NCBI GenBank assembly: GCA_004352715.1
Contig: SCFE01000019.1
Location: 1,314,727 to 1,378,726 of the forward strand
Origin: Hofstenia miamia
Taxonomy: Eukaryota > Xenacoelomorpha > Acoela
DNA: 64,000 nt
Direction: 5' to 3'
Shown: positions 35,201 to 48,409 of the stretch, piece after piece
How positions within the stretch are numbered: the first letter of the stretch is position 1
How the letters are laid out: each line of letters starts with the position of its first letter
Notes under the pieces: generated by a model
What the model was told of the DNA's origin: nothing
What the model saw: the letters and a program-made list of their open reading frames with translations, nothing else
Databases searched by the model: none
Position numbers and translations under genes: made by a program

Positions 35201-37260
35201 ATGCATATATCTAATATTAAACATTTCCTCGAATGTATCTAATCGCTGTAATTTTTTACTTCGATTTCCTTTGCATTTAGTAGCACTTGTAATCATCATT
35301 GCAGCTACTTTTCTTCAGTTCTACAGATTTTCTATATTTTGAAATTGGTTGCTCTTAGCTGTTCGGTTGTAGCATAGAAAGTGAAAACAGCGATGGTCAA
35401 TTACTGATTTTGTTATTTCAAGTTATTTAAGCTTTGATTTTACTACTATACTCTGTAGCGACGTAAATACATTGAAAAACATTTTAGCTATTGTTAGATT
35501 AGAAATTTTGGCCTTAGCTGGCTGTGTTAGTAAGTTTTTAGTGTAGTCGTCGTTGGTTTTGGCAAACAGCCGGCCATGGCCGCTGAAGATAATTCTTGAA
35601 TTGATACATTTAGTACGTGTTTAAAAATTAAATTCGTCATCTATTATACATCAGCAGGATGTCTTTAAGGTCTTCTTGATCATATGCTGTCCGACATACC
35701 GAAATCTTGATTTAGTACGAATAGTGATTTTGTATGATTTATCCCAGTATTGACACGCAAAATGTAGGCTGTTTGGCCAATTTGGTATAGCAATTGACCT
35801 CTTTTTAGACATTGAGTGGGCTATTGTTGTGATATACACTGTGTTAAAGTGGGTCAGTTTCAGAATGTTCATGATCAGTGGTAGAAAACCGCGCTTCAAC
35901 TTTCATATTGTTTTGTAGAATGAGTATTTTCGCTCACTAAAACTTGTGATTCTTTCATTTTATATCGCTACTGTGCTACACGAGATACCATTATATAAAT
36001 TTTCAAAATTCTAATTTTATTAATGAAGCAAACTGTTTTGAAAAGTTCAAGTTAGATTTTGAAACGACTGTAAGCGGGGAGGGAGGGGGTGCGCTGTATT
36101 TTCCGGAGGAAGGATCAGTGGTGATCATGTGAGTGACCGAAACCAGATCTTGTGAAATCTTTGAAAATATTGAGAAAATACAATTTAAAATACATTCGAC
36201 CACTTTAGTTCTTAAATTTTTTAATTTATTACCTAAAATTTTTGATTCATCCAATCAGAATCAGTTTTCAAAACCTGACCGGGCATTCCATCATGCCCCC
36301 TTGCGTACTTCACTAACTGTAGGTAATAACACAATGTGTATGTGTAGGTTTGTAGTTTCTATCCTACAAAAGAAACTATCTGATTCAGAAGCACAGCCAG
36401 GATTTTCTGATAGGGACATTTTAGAGGGAAACAAATTGAATTAAAAACTAAAATTTTGGACCAAACTGTATGAAGACCATATTGGTACATCAAATGTATC
36501 ATTTCAATGATGACAGTACAGAGAGAGCAAATCGTGAACGACTCACTGTGCTCTTGAAAAATAACGGTTTTTAAATATAGATCCATGCTGTGATCAAGAT
36601 TCTACTGATCTATTTATTCCTGTTGTACTTTATAGAGCATAACGCAAGTATACCCTCTAAAATTATATTGTCATGGTCTTACTTAATAATAATAATCAGC
36701 TTACTTAATCTTAAAGCTATGCTTGATTTAGAAAACATTGGAGCAAAACCTGGTCAGTACAGCCCTAAGAATGTTTGGGTTGTTAAATGGATTATGGCCT
36801 TGTCCTTGTCACAAACTCCACATCTTGACATCATTTAGTGTAAAGAAAATCATGTAGTAGTGTTGTCGTTTGTGTTACTCGGGGTAACGACAAAACCTTC
36901 TTCTAAAGTCTGCACATTAAGTCACTTGCTTTGTTCTAAATTGCTTTGGAGAAAGTCCTTCAGTTATTTGGAAAGGCTTGTTTCTATTGTTTTAGATTTA
37001 GTAATGTATGCTGATACGAATAGATAACAGTTGATACTTCGGAGTTCTTATTTTGTGACATGCTTGTAAATCCTCGAGAAACACGCCTGTGTTCATTATA
37101 AAGACAAAGTGCGTCAAATTGGTTAAAATCATTGAAATATATATATATATATATAAGCAACGTGACGAACAGGTTAGATATTTAAAACTACAAATCCACC
37201 ATACTCACATACAATTTGTGGATCCGATTTCTTTGTCAAGCAGTCAACATTTGAGAAGAC
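29237..37260. other. Eight kilobases of AT-rich DNA, no gene recognised
   Basis: Contains only short frames, such as 30585-30788, 32260-32475 and 36133-36444. None has a recognisable domain or a credible splice partner. Frame 32260-32475 contains a small internal repeat (NWSGNLLEF and TWSGNQIEF). A stretch at 36700-36838 looks mildly protein-like (LENIGAKPGQYSPKNVWVV) but is unidentified. Confidence 0.4.
37139..37155. repeat. (TA)n microsatellite
   Basis: Short alternating AT run. Confidence 0.8.
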
Positions 37261-37394
37261 TTAAGGGAATGCTCCACTGGCGATTTTTGACCAAACTTTT
37301 GTCAGGATTTTTGTGTGCTACATTGCGGATTTTTGTTTAAACAAAAATCTGGACAAAAGTTTGGTTAAAAATCGCTAGTGTAGCACCCCCTTTA
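37261..37394. mobile_element. Foldback MITE, 126 bp, with TTAA-like target site
   Basis: GGGAATGCTCCACTGGCGAT at 37265 continues TTTTGACCAAACTTTTGTC. It is mirrored at the right end, whose complement reads GGGGGTGCTACACTAGCGAT then TTTTAACCAAACTTTTGTC, ending at 37390. The arms match at about 44 of 51 positions and meet near a TGTTTAAACA centre, so the whole unit can fold back. The flanks are TTAA (37261-37264) and TTTA (37391-37394). A TTAA target would fit Kolobok- or piggyBac-type mobilisation. Assignment to a superfamily is inference. Confidence 0.75.
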
Positions 37395-37882
37395 CCTTTC
37401 CAAATTTTTATGAAATATATATGAACAAACACTATAAAAGTTTTACTGTAAGAAAAATTAAGCGCATAAAACATAAAATTTTCCAAATTATAAAAACGTA
37501 AGAAATGGGACTTGTACATAAATTGATTTGAGTGCCTAATTTGGACCCGTCATTCTACTTGAACCGAGATTTCTTTGTCCGATCTGGGGATCGAGTTGTA
37601 TTGCAATTTGTAGACCTAAAAAGCACACAAGCAAGTACAAGCAAAGTAAAATACATTTTACTATTATAGTGTTAACCGCAAAAATCGACAATAGAAAACT
37701 AAGGGGGCATTCACTATTGCCTCCTTCCAACTCTGTATACATCACCACTCTGATTAATTATCATGTAACAAGTGATAAAACAACTAAGTGATCCTGCTTA
37801 GCATTTAGTTTGACAATCAAACTCTATTCTTTGGTTGTGTATAGAGGATAGTGAGAGGAAAATCGTTATTGCTATTGACTTC

Positions 37883-37936
<54 letters not shown>

Positions 37937-39660
37937 GATATATATAGTCTGTTTCATATTAGGTTTCACACTGAGTAAATTTTAATTTTTAATGTTTAAA
38001 TTGTCAATAGCTTTTTGCAACTTAACTTCATCAAAGCCACAACTTTCCTTATAACTTCTTACACTTTTCATCTCAAACTATCAGTAACATTTAGAACTCC
38101 TAAGTGCGTTGACATCTCACTTTGCATGCTTAGAAGAAAAAATATTGATTTTCACAATGACTTTTTAGTTTTATTGAATGAAGATTTTTTATGAAAATGT
38201 ATGCTGAGCCTAAATTGTGCAGGATTTTTTAAAATCCGTGATTTCATCAAAAAATGTTAGCGCTTAAACTCTTAAACAATTGAAGATTTCCAAAATTCGG
38301 AACCCCACCGTATAGAATGTACTGTGACCAGATCTTTTTACAAAATCTTAATTTTCATGGAAATAATTAAAAGTGCATTTACCAAATCTAGCCTTTCCTA
38401 AGATTTCCAAATAGGCTTGGCATAAATTGTTTGAAAGTCCGCATGACAGTTTGGGGTTGGGTGATATGTATGCACCTTCTAATTTCTTGTATTTTTATGG
38501 AATTTTATCGTCACCGTGACTCTTAGGGTTCTATTCTTTTGCGAAAGTTTAATGCTTACCCTACTATTTAAGAATTTCCCTCTTTGTTTGCAACTAAAAC
38601 GTGTTTCAAAATTATTTTATAAAATGTTTATTTTTCTTGAAAAAAATTCCATTAATACATTAACGACAATAACTAATAAATCATTTTAACTACATAATTT
38701 CAGAGCGTAACTGACAATTCTGTAGAACTAGTCGTTAATGCAGTTAACTCTTGTCTTCCTTGCGCTTAAGTATAAAATGGAAGTTTCCTTTTTATGAAAT
38801 TTCGTATGAATTGTACTTATTACTATTCGAGTTTCCAATAGACCTCATTCAATTAGAAATGCAATTAATCTGTTTCCATTTGGTTTAGTTTCTCGCGTAG
38901 TTAATCCCCGACAAAACGTAGTGTTTCCACTATTCGTAGTTTGCTGCGATGTTGAATGAAAGAAAAAAAGTGTAGTTCTTCTGGGACAATACGCCTTTTA
39001 ATTTGGCGGTGTTTGTAATACTCGCGTATACTGATCAGTTTTTGCCATATTTTTGGCAGATCTAGAAAAGATCAAGGTTTCTGGCACAAAATATTGCAAA
39101 CAATGTTTTTCGTACTTAAGCTAGTTTTTTAAACCAAGAGGTTTTCATTAAATGATTTTGAAAATATGATTTTGTTGAAAAGCTTATGTAATTCTACTCT
39201 TGAATAATTTGTTTTACTCCAACTGGTGAAGATAATCGGAGATATTATTTAGATTGATTATAAATGTTTTTTAGAAATTCTTAATTTTTATAACTGGTCG
39301 AGTTATGCTGTAGGTCCAACAAAGCTTTTCAAAAAATGTTGAGCCTATGTATAACACGCTTTTTAGGAAGTTGCATTAACCTTGCCACCCGGCGGATTCA
39401 GAAAGGGCCGTTATGATTAATGCCATTGAAGAGTTTTATGTACCTGTATTTGTTTATGTTCTAATGCACAAAAAATTACTTGTAATATTCATCGTAATTC
39501 CGTAAAATGCCGCTTAAACAAAAAAACAAAATTTGAGTACAGCGTTGCCACTTGGAAACTATTAATTGACTATCACTTTTTAGTCATTTTTTTAAAAAAG
39601 CTTAAAGTTACTTTTGGTTACTCTTTTGTTTGACTTAAATTTGATTAACTGCCAAACTAA
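37395..39660. other. AT-rich DNA with a long (TA)n tract
   Basis: A (TA)n tract spans 37888-37947 with minor interruptions. No gene is recognised in the rest. Confidence 0.5.
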
Positions 39661-39669
39661 ACCTAGCAT

Positions 39670-40458
39670 TAAGGGGGCATGTACATTTTTAGTATCTTTT
39701 AAAGAAAAATATTTTACAAACAAGTCTATGTCTCTTTTTTGATATCACCATGACTTGATAGAGGGAAATATGTGAAAAAAAATTTTTCTGACTGAGTGGC
39801 CATAGCCATACATATGGCTACAAAATGGACATTTTGGCCAAAAAATAGCAGTATTTTAAAAATCTATCTAGTACAAAACTTTTTGTCTAATTGTCTCCAA
39901 ACTTGGTATATATACTATTTTACAGCATATGATCATTAGTTAGCATGGATTTTCCATATACTGGTATTGTTTTTGAGTTATATAATTTTAAAAATTCTAC
40001 CATACTCGCATACAATAAATGCCCAATTTTATCATCCCCTGACAAAAGCATGACCACATATCAAAAACTACTTGGCTTATTGCAATATCCATGCTAACTA
40101 TTGTTAATAACCTTCTAACCAGCAAGTATGCAAAATTTTGAGACATTTTATCCAACTTTAAAGAAGTAGATAGGTCTTAATTGCAAAAAAACATATTTTT
40201 TGGAAACGGACAAATTACAAGATATTACTTATATAAATATAAACAACAGTCACAAAAACACATAAAACAGGCATAACAGGTAATATACAGTTTCAGTCAA
40301 ACAATAAAATGGCAATAGTTTTAAAATTCTCCTGCTCCATATGTTTTACCCTCCATTTTCAATTTTTCCTCCTCTTCTTTTATACGCTGTTGCCTCCAGA
40401 GAACACGTTTACTTTTATTTACAGATTTGCGATAATTATCCTTAAGTCTCTTTCTGTC
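39670..40458 (-). mobile_element. Mutator-like element 3' end, copy 2
   Basis: Bases 40296-40458 match copy 1 (28548-28710) with a single difference. They encode the last 46 codons of the transposase tail on -, with the stop at 40321. Unlike copy 1, the sequence beyond the stop is present. It runs about 650 bp to a candidate terminus GGGGGCATGTACATTTTTAG near 39673, preceded by TTAA. The inner end is cut at a single N (40459) followed by (TA)n, so the rest of the element has been lost from the assembly. Confidence 0.65.
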
Positions 40459-40459
40459 N

Positions 40460-40481
40460 TATATATATATATATATATATA
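40460..40481. repeat. (TA)n microsatellite beside an N
   Basis: The TA run starts immediately after the N at 40459, the usual place for assembly to fail. Confidence 0.85.
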
Positions 40482-42820
40482 GTTGACGCCACAACATGGC
40501 CTATTTTGGTAATTTTCTCATTGCTTTTATAGTTGTTTTTAGTATTAAGAAGTATTTTGAAAAATTTCTGTATTATTGATGTAACCACTGCACTATGTAC
40601 GGCACTCAATTATCGTTGAATTTGTAACTTTTGAAAATATTGCAATCTTTAAATCCTAAATTGATTTAATCCCACAAGTATGTTGTTCTTTCAGAGTTTA
40701 ATTGTATTGTTTCATATATCTATTTAGAGATCAAGTCGAATTCGGTTGTTTGACAGTTTAATGGAAGTCATAATTCGAATCATTGCCTCGAAGATTTTGA
40801 TATTGAAACTTCTTCAAAATATTGCGATTTTCAGAATCTCATTACAAAGATTTTGAGCATACTATCATTAATCATTCTGTGAACTTTAATAAGCACGGTA
40901 ACTATTTTACCCATTTGATCATGTCTGTGAATAGTTATTTAAAGGTACTTTATTCTGTAGGTCATACTGTACGTCTTTATCTTTAAATTTAGTAATTCTA
41001 TTTTTGCTATTAGAAGTCTGGACGCATAAGGTATTTTGTATTATTTTGAATAGAAATGTGAGTTTCAAGTGATTTTTATTGTTCAGTTTCAGCTTCACAC
41101 CATAATTGGCATCTCTTTATCATACGTATAAGTAGCAGTTATATACTTAATTTTGTAAAAAAAACATTTTTTGCAGTGCAACATTATCTGTAAACGCATA
41201 CAGCAATCAGTTCTTGCAGGGCCTACTTAAAAATAGCTCCTGGTTCTTGTTAGCAGCTAATTCAAAAAAACGGAAATAGATTTGTGTTGTTTATGTTCTT
41301 CAAAGGACATATTACCTAGTAGCACTGTTGTATTCATTGTTTTGACTCATGTTCTTTTCTGAAGGTCACCCCATGTTCACTCCTTATATTTACATTGCTT
41401 TGTTGCAGGTGAGTTTTTATTTCTGGATGTCCTTTCTATGGATTTGATAAAGCAGTAAATTCTAACCCCATTGGCTAAGCATTTTGATTAAAACATCTTT
41501 ATCTTCCACTTGGGATTTTACTGGATAATGGAAACAGTTTTCTGTTTTGACATCTAACATCTGCGGTAGAGACTATCTTTGAATACAATAATGTTATGTG
41601 AGGGTATTTTATTTTACAAAATATCCCCAAGATGTCTTACAGACGTGGATGTCGTGGCGAAATTCGTCAGGGACAAAATCGCCATTTAATTATTTTGTGT
41701 TTCTTGCTGATTGATAGTTTTGCGAGCACTCAGTTCATCTTTTTATTCTTGCAAATTTTTAGGACTCCAAGTCGCCAGTTGTAATCTCCGGATTTGGCGC
41801 TTTTAACTAATAGCGATTAGAACTTAAATACCAATATGGGTATAGTTGATTCAACATGGAAAACCACAAAGTTTATCACTACTCGCCTTAATTTCCTTTT
41901 TTCAAGTCATCTAAAAAATTTATGAAATTGCGCATATTTTATGTGAAAATGGTGGCTCTCTTCAGTAAAAGGCTTCCATGTGCATACATATATACCTTAA
42001 AGTTTTTGTGGAGAACCTCATAACTCATTCAATTTTTGAAAAATATTAGTATATTTTGTATAACTTTCAAATAAATAATATTTTTATAATAATTCTAGGA
42101 AAGAAATTTGAACCGCATCTCCCCGTTCTAAGATCGTTTGAACATTGACTCTTAAATGTTTCTAGACGTCGACATTTTTAAAAAGAATTTGCAAGAATCT
42201 GTTGCACTCATTTTTCAATCCATTCTCAATTCTCTCTTTCTCTTTAATACGTTCATTTGATTGAATTACATGGAATGGGATTTTGGTGAATTATATTTCT
42301 TGATTCGTTTCATATTAAAAATGTGCAGGACTAAATTATTGACTAAATAGTTCTTACAGGGGTGTGTTTAGTCGGATTGAAAATGCACACTATACCAGCG
42401 CATATGCTTGTCAGCGGAATGAGAATTAGGATTTCATTTATTTATTTATAGTTATATGTTGCCGCTATTAAATTTTAAATTTATTGTTTGTCTTATGTTG
42501 GGAATGTCAATTGTACTGTTAATTGCTGGCTACGTGGTGTTTAATTGATTGACGGAGGCGTTTTGTGATCTGTTGATATTGTTAACACAGCAATCAGCTG
42601 TTTGCTAACATATTATGACACAACGCAATTGCGAAAGCATTGTGAGTGCCAATAGCTAGCGGTGTCGCTACAATTAAGTGATTTGTTAATTAATTTTCTC
42701 CAGCGGTGAATGGCGCACGTATTTGGGCGAGAAGTTCGACCTTTCTGCTAATGTAAACTGCACGGTAATTTGATTGGCTCGCAGTTTTATTTCTCAATTG
42801 GCGAAAATTAATTCTTTCAG
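40482..42820. other. Upstream region of the cadherin gene
   Basis: No other gene is recognised. The 42340-42820 part is somewhat less AT-rich than the DNA further upstream and may hold promoter or leader sequence, but I see no clear TATA box or initiator. A T-rich acceptor-like sequence (TTAATTCTTTCAG, ending at 42820) just before the coding exon suggests a separate, non-coding first exon further upstream. Confidence 0.35.
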
Positions 42821-42846
42821 ATAGTGATTGGAGTTGATTCACACCC

Positions 42847-43254
42847 ATGTACTTACTCCTCTTTTTGTGGATTAACAATCTTTTTCATCCCAATCGCGTT
42901 AATGGACAGAAAACATACACCATAAGTGAGAACCAGCCACCTAACACCCGAATATGTGATATATCCACTATCTTCAAAAACATTCAATTGGAAGGCAGTA
43001 CTATTAGGGCAGTTGATTCAGGATTCAAAAAAGTCGACCTTGATGTTGTTAGAGAAAGTGACGATGTTCATTACTTAATAACTAAAACCACTCTAGATAG
43101 GGAGGAGCTATGCAAAGCAAAGCATAATATTGCTTGTGTTACTAGTGTCTCACTTAGTATAATGGTTGATGGAAAGGCTCCAGAGTTTGACCGAATCAAT
43201 CTTCAAATAGCTGACCAAAACGACAATAAACCTAAGTTTTCGAAATCGGAGCAG
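42847..43254 (+). CDS. Protocadherin-like cadherin, exon 1: signal peptide and EC1
   Basis: The ATG at 42847 opens 136 codons. Residues 1-21 (MYLLLFLWINNLF...NGQ) form a hydrophobic signal peptide, which fixes the start. EC1 follows, with YTISENQPPNTRI (calcium-binding Glu of the PEN-like motif), LDREELC (the LDRE calcium motif) and QIADQNDNKPKF, the D.NDN linker that ends an EC repeat. Two cysteines (residues 90 and 98) may form a loop. The donor CAG then GTGATT starts intron 1 at 43255 in phase 0. Cadherins of this kind sit in the plasma membrane and bind one another through tandem EC repeats in a calcium-dependent way. The leader probably begins at the acceptor ending at 42820. The frame continues cleanly in the exon at 57225. 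The gene's 3' part lies beyond the window, so subfamily assignment is open. Confidence 0.9.
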
Positions 43255-43368
43255 GTGATTTTTTATAATGTTTTTATCTTAGTTATACTTCTAATACAAT
43301 GGGTTTATCTCAATTAATAGTAGCCGTATTATTACTTTGTGTAGATGCTACCCTTATTGTTATTAATA

Positions 43369-43371
43369 TTA

Positions 43372-43405
<34 letters not shown>
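43369..43405. repeat. (TTA)n microsatellite
   Basis: About twelve TTA units in intron 1. Confidence 0.9.
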
Positions 43406-43406
<1 letters not shown>

Positions 43407-46400
43407 AATAGCATGTGAGGGTAAGCAAGAGTCATGATTATACATGAAAATATGTACTTTACAGTTTTTATTAGTTTTTTCTAAACTTTTTTGAAAAATG
43501 ATTTATTGGAATAAAGCAGATCCGTTTCTGCCTGTTTTTTCTATGTTAATGTTCAAATTCAAAAGCGGTTTATCTAGTGTTTTCTTATGTGCATTTATTG
43601 ATAAAGGTAGCACGAATATGGATACTAACCTACAATTTCAATACACGAACCAAAAACATTAAATTTGTAACATAGCATTGCTATATTTCTTGTATTGGTG
43701 TAGTGACACACAAGTCCTATATTCATTTAACATATATTTCCCAATAATTATATATATAATTAGTTTGCTTAAATCAAGCTTTTCCATGTAATTAAATTTT
43801 GGCACATCTTCATATTTTTCATCAATATTGCCGAAGCTATTAATAGAGAAACGATTTAGTCACAGATAAATATATGTCAGGTCAAGATAGACAGTGTTTC
43901 GCATCAAGCAATAAACGCGGTGTGTCATAAATTCACAAAGCCTTTTTCATTTGAAATCATCAAAGCATTGGTTAATAATATTTCATTTTTTTGCAAACAA
44001 AACTTATCTCTTCTGTATAGAAAATGCAATCGATTTTTAATTGCTTCTCCTGCAGTATTTTCTTCTCCGTGTTTAAATAAATAGATAAAGTCCTTGTAAG
44101 ATGCAACGCTTTTAAAAGCAATCGTGGAAGAAGTACACTAAAAGCATCATTTCCCTACATTTAGAAACGCTTCTTGGCATTTTGGAAAATCATGCATAAC
44201 GTAACGCTAAACAAATAATGTTATTCTTGCACGAAAAGTATTTATTAAAAGTATCAAAAGTTTTTGCAAGTTGCGTGAACTTATATGAGTAGTTTCAGAG
44301 CTACAAACAGGCCGATGTTTGAGTTAAGCCCAACCCAGTTAGGCAGCACTGGCGATTGTAATTTTAAATTTCCAATGTTTTTTTTATTCGAAATATTTTC
44401 TTATATGTTTTAAAGTTAAGAATGAAGACGTATTTATTAAATTTATTGGGATATACAGATGTCACATTTTGGTATATACCATTTCCAGTAGTCATAGTGA
44501 AATCTAAGGATGTTGTTAATGTTAAAGGCTATGCATTTTGCCTAGGCAAAGAAAAGTTCTATTTAATATCAAATACTTTGTATAAAAATTTCGATTGGAA
44601 AGTTTTTTATATTGATAAATTTATTATTAGCAAACTTATCTTCAAAAAACCTTTGGACGGAATGTTAAATTAGTATTTATCAGCACTCAGACTACTAGAA
44701 ATGTTTTTTTTAAAGATTCGCAAAAATGTAAAACGCAGAAGTAGTAGATGAAGTATGTTTACAATTTTTGTTAGAACCTACTTTGTTTCTTCATGATAAC
44801 AAGTTATGTTCCGATGGGTACATTTTTTAGCTCTCTCTTCTGCCATAATTTTGGGAAATACCGCTTTAATGTTATTAATTTGCAGTATTCGATGTAATAC
44901 GATTTATGGGAAACACTTTTTTGTAAATTAGTTTTTAGTCTACACTAATGAGTTTTAGCTTTTACTTCGACATTTTTGTCGGTGTGAAATTTATTCACAA
45001 ACTTCATCTAACTCTTGTGTTTCATAAGACACTAACTGCAATGGTTTGAGTGGGGTGTTCTCAATTTTTTGACACTTCTTTCCTCAAAATTCACATGGCT
45101 TCCGCTTACAAAAGGCGAAATTCCCTTCAATATACACAATTTTCCATAGATATTTTAAATACAACAGCTCTGATTTTTTATTAAAAAATTAATAAATTGC
45201 CATTTTATTTGTCAGCTTCAAAATTCTTATTGAAGGTGTCAGTCAAGTACATGTCGAGTTTGGGTTGATTTTTAAGTAACTCAATAATTTTGAAAGCAAT
45301 ACATTTATGAAATCTTTAGTTTACCCAATTCTATCAATTTTTAAAGGTTTTTTAGTAAATTATAACAGCAGATGATTTCAAGATTTCTGAAATTTGTGCT
45401 TAACGGTTTTTGTAGTAAGGGTTAGCACACAATACACAGTTGATGCTTTAATCTGTAGTTGAAATCAATGTGCTTATGTCCTACGTCTCACAGCTGTAAA
45501 TATTTTCTACTTTGAGAAAGACCCGAAAATCTGTGTTACCTAAAAGTTTTTTTGTTAAAAACTCATTCTCGACGGAAATAGGTTGCGCTTAAAATGTGAA
45601 AATCGATCAGCAAATCTGTGTATTTTGCATTGAACGAAATCAAATCAAATAATTATCATTTCTAAAATTTGCCATAAACAATAAATCTGTCATTGGAAAG
45701 ACCCAATAAATAATAAATTAAAAATTGATCGCGTAGTGAGAGGGAATGTAGTATGTCTCATCCGTGATTTACACTTTCTATTATTCACATGACTGAGGTT
45801 TATTGTTGTTTCCATTCGCTTACAGACCTTCATTGGCATGTCACAGCAATCTTGCATTACAAAGAAAGCGTTATTTTATTAATATTACACATGCAATGAA
45901 CTTTTTGTTAAAATATTTCTTGTAACTTTCTATTATAGAAGGCTTCTAAGCTATTTAGAAGGCTTTGTTAGTATTTTGCAGTCATTTTCTGAAGTACCTT
46001 TGATTTTCTATGAGGTTGAGTTTGTAATAGTTAACTGGCCAATTTCTTCATTTTTTCATTTTTTTATTTATATTGCTGAGAAGTAGTATGATTTGGCATG
46101 TAAATCGTCTTGTTCCATGGAATTTACTGGTTCCAGTACCATCAAAATAAATTTGAAATTCGGGCTCATTACTTCAGTGGAACCGGGACCAATATGCCAC
46201 TGGGGGCACTATTGAGGGGTTGGGACCACGGCCAAGTTTTTGCAATCTCTTCCAATCATTCTAGACTGCTGAAGCGTGGACTCTAGTTATTTCTAATTTG
46301 GAAAAGTTAATAGTATAGCTATTTTATTTATTTCGTACGGTCACATGGAAACATAAGATTTAATATGACAGAACTGGAACCAAATCTAGTGAGATCATAC

Positions 46401-48052
46401 GGAGCTGGGACCATCAAGTTTCAATCCTGAAGAACAAAAATATAGATCACCATTTATTAGTGTAAACGTTTTTAAGCTACTATTTTGTAAAATATTACTA
46501 AACGATTAGTTACTTTCTTTGTTCTCATTACCTTCATCTGTCCTTTGTTGATTTTTAGAAATATATATAATATGTGTTACCTTCATTTTGTCAACATGTA
46601 ATATCCATCTAATAATCCTATATTGTTTACACCAACTATTTAACTTATAAAACTTCTAACAATCGAAATAATTCAATTTCTTCACTTCCCAAATTCAAAA
46701 CTGCAAATTGAATAAAATTTCTTTGAATGGTTTAATTGAATTTCTTTTTGTAACTTTACTTTGTTTCGTTTGCGAGTTACAATGTCTTGTGGCACTGTTT
46801 TTCAAAGCATATCAGATCCACTTTATTGGCACATTAAAGCTTTGCGCGAACTACTTTAGACAACCGGGTGATTTTTTTGAAAAAAATTAATCATGGCCTT
46901 GCAATTTTAAGCGAAGGGTAGCACCCCAGAAATGGACATGGTCCGAAAACTTTGTCCCAAGCCCGGCACGGGTCGGCCAATTAAATTAATGACAATTGTG
47001 ATCATTACCAAAATATTTCCTTTATTGTTTCAGTTTGATAGGCCTAAGTTGGGATGATAGTAACCTAGTAAAATCTACACACTGAATTTTAGAAAAGTAT
47101 ACTAATGTAAAACACATTGTTTATAAATTTATGGCATTCACTGTTGCATAATAGTAAGTTCTTTTTGAAATGTCGGCCCAATGCCAGTCATCTCTTGGGG
47201 GAATTGATGGTGATTAAAGTTTGTGGATATGTTTAATATGTTAGTTTATATTATGCTAATGCTAGGTGATATACTATAGAGCAATTCACATTTCATTTAA
47301 ATTTGCTAAGATTTTATAAAATGATGAGTTTAAAATAGCATATTATAATAAAATCGCTATATTTCCCTTTGAATTATAATATCCCCACAAGCTAGAAACT
47401 TGTAAATATATTCCTCTATTTTATTGACCTTGTTTTATAGCCCAAGGGCAGGCAAGTGTATCAAGATGATTATATCAATACCGCACGCATACTAATGCGT
47501 GTGCGCTATTTACAGTTCTTTATTTATATTTTATTATTAATAGATTGGGCGTCCATGCTATTTTCACGCGTTCATTTCTTATTTGTCGATTACGCATTCA
47601 GTTCTGAATAATTAATTTATTAGCCTACGTTCCGATCCAATTGGCAATATTAGACCGTTTCAGTTAAAGACAAAATCGATAAATTTTAGTATTACTCAAT
47701 ACATTCATTTTCAAAGAAATTAAGCTAAATATCGAGGCTCATTGTTCAAAGTAACACCGTGGGAATTGGGGTCCATTGTTCTTAAATACATGTATGTGCG
47801 GGGGAAAAAAACTCGCTGTTTCTAAATTTTTTTATTCAAATTGACACTCAATCGCATGTATGCGTTTCACTCATTGTATCGTGATGCCTCTTGTATTGAC
47901 TAGCCAATTGACAATTCGTTCTTTTTGCTGATCATATAAATATGATCTCTTGCTGTTAATCATTTCTATCTATTGCCAGACATGAAAGTCACCATATTCT
48001 TAAATTGTTCCTGATTTTTTACACTCTTGGGCCTTGAGTTCTTATACATATA

Positions 48053-48409
48053 TAGAGTGTATGGGTGATTAATCGATAAATTTGTTCGATTAATAATTTA
48101 TTAATCGACGAATTCTATCTATTTTTGGAGGTTACATTTGTAGACGAAAATTATTACATTTTTAGATATTTTCTCAATAGTGAGTTGAATTTAAAGAATC
48201 TATAAGTTGAAAGTAATTTTATAGTGAAAAGTCAATATATATGGCTAATTTAAAGTTATGAAACCTCTGTTGAATTGGTTGTGGTGCGAGGGTGGCGCTG
48301 ATGAAATATTTAATCTAATTTTTCGTCATCGCCCAGGGCTGTAGGTGAATTGGTATGTGCACCATTAATCGAAAACTTTGAAAAGTGCGATTAATCGGCG
48401 CTCTTCTAA
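48053..48409. mobile_element. Inverted-repeat element with clustered ATTAATCG motifs
   Basis: Five ATTAATCG/CGATTAAT motifs occur: three within 48066-48110 and two at 48363-48397. The outer parts pair roughly as inverted repeats (TAGAGTG...GATTAATCG on the left, complement TAGAAGAGCGCCGATTAATCG, given here as TAGAAGAGCG plus CCGATTAATCG, on the right). This looks like a hAT-type MITE, but the exact ends and target duplication are not clear. Confidence 0.45.
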
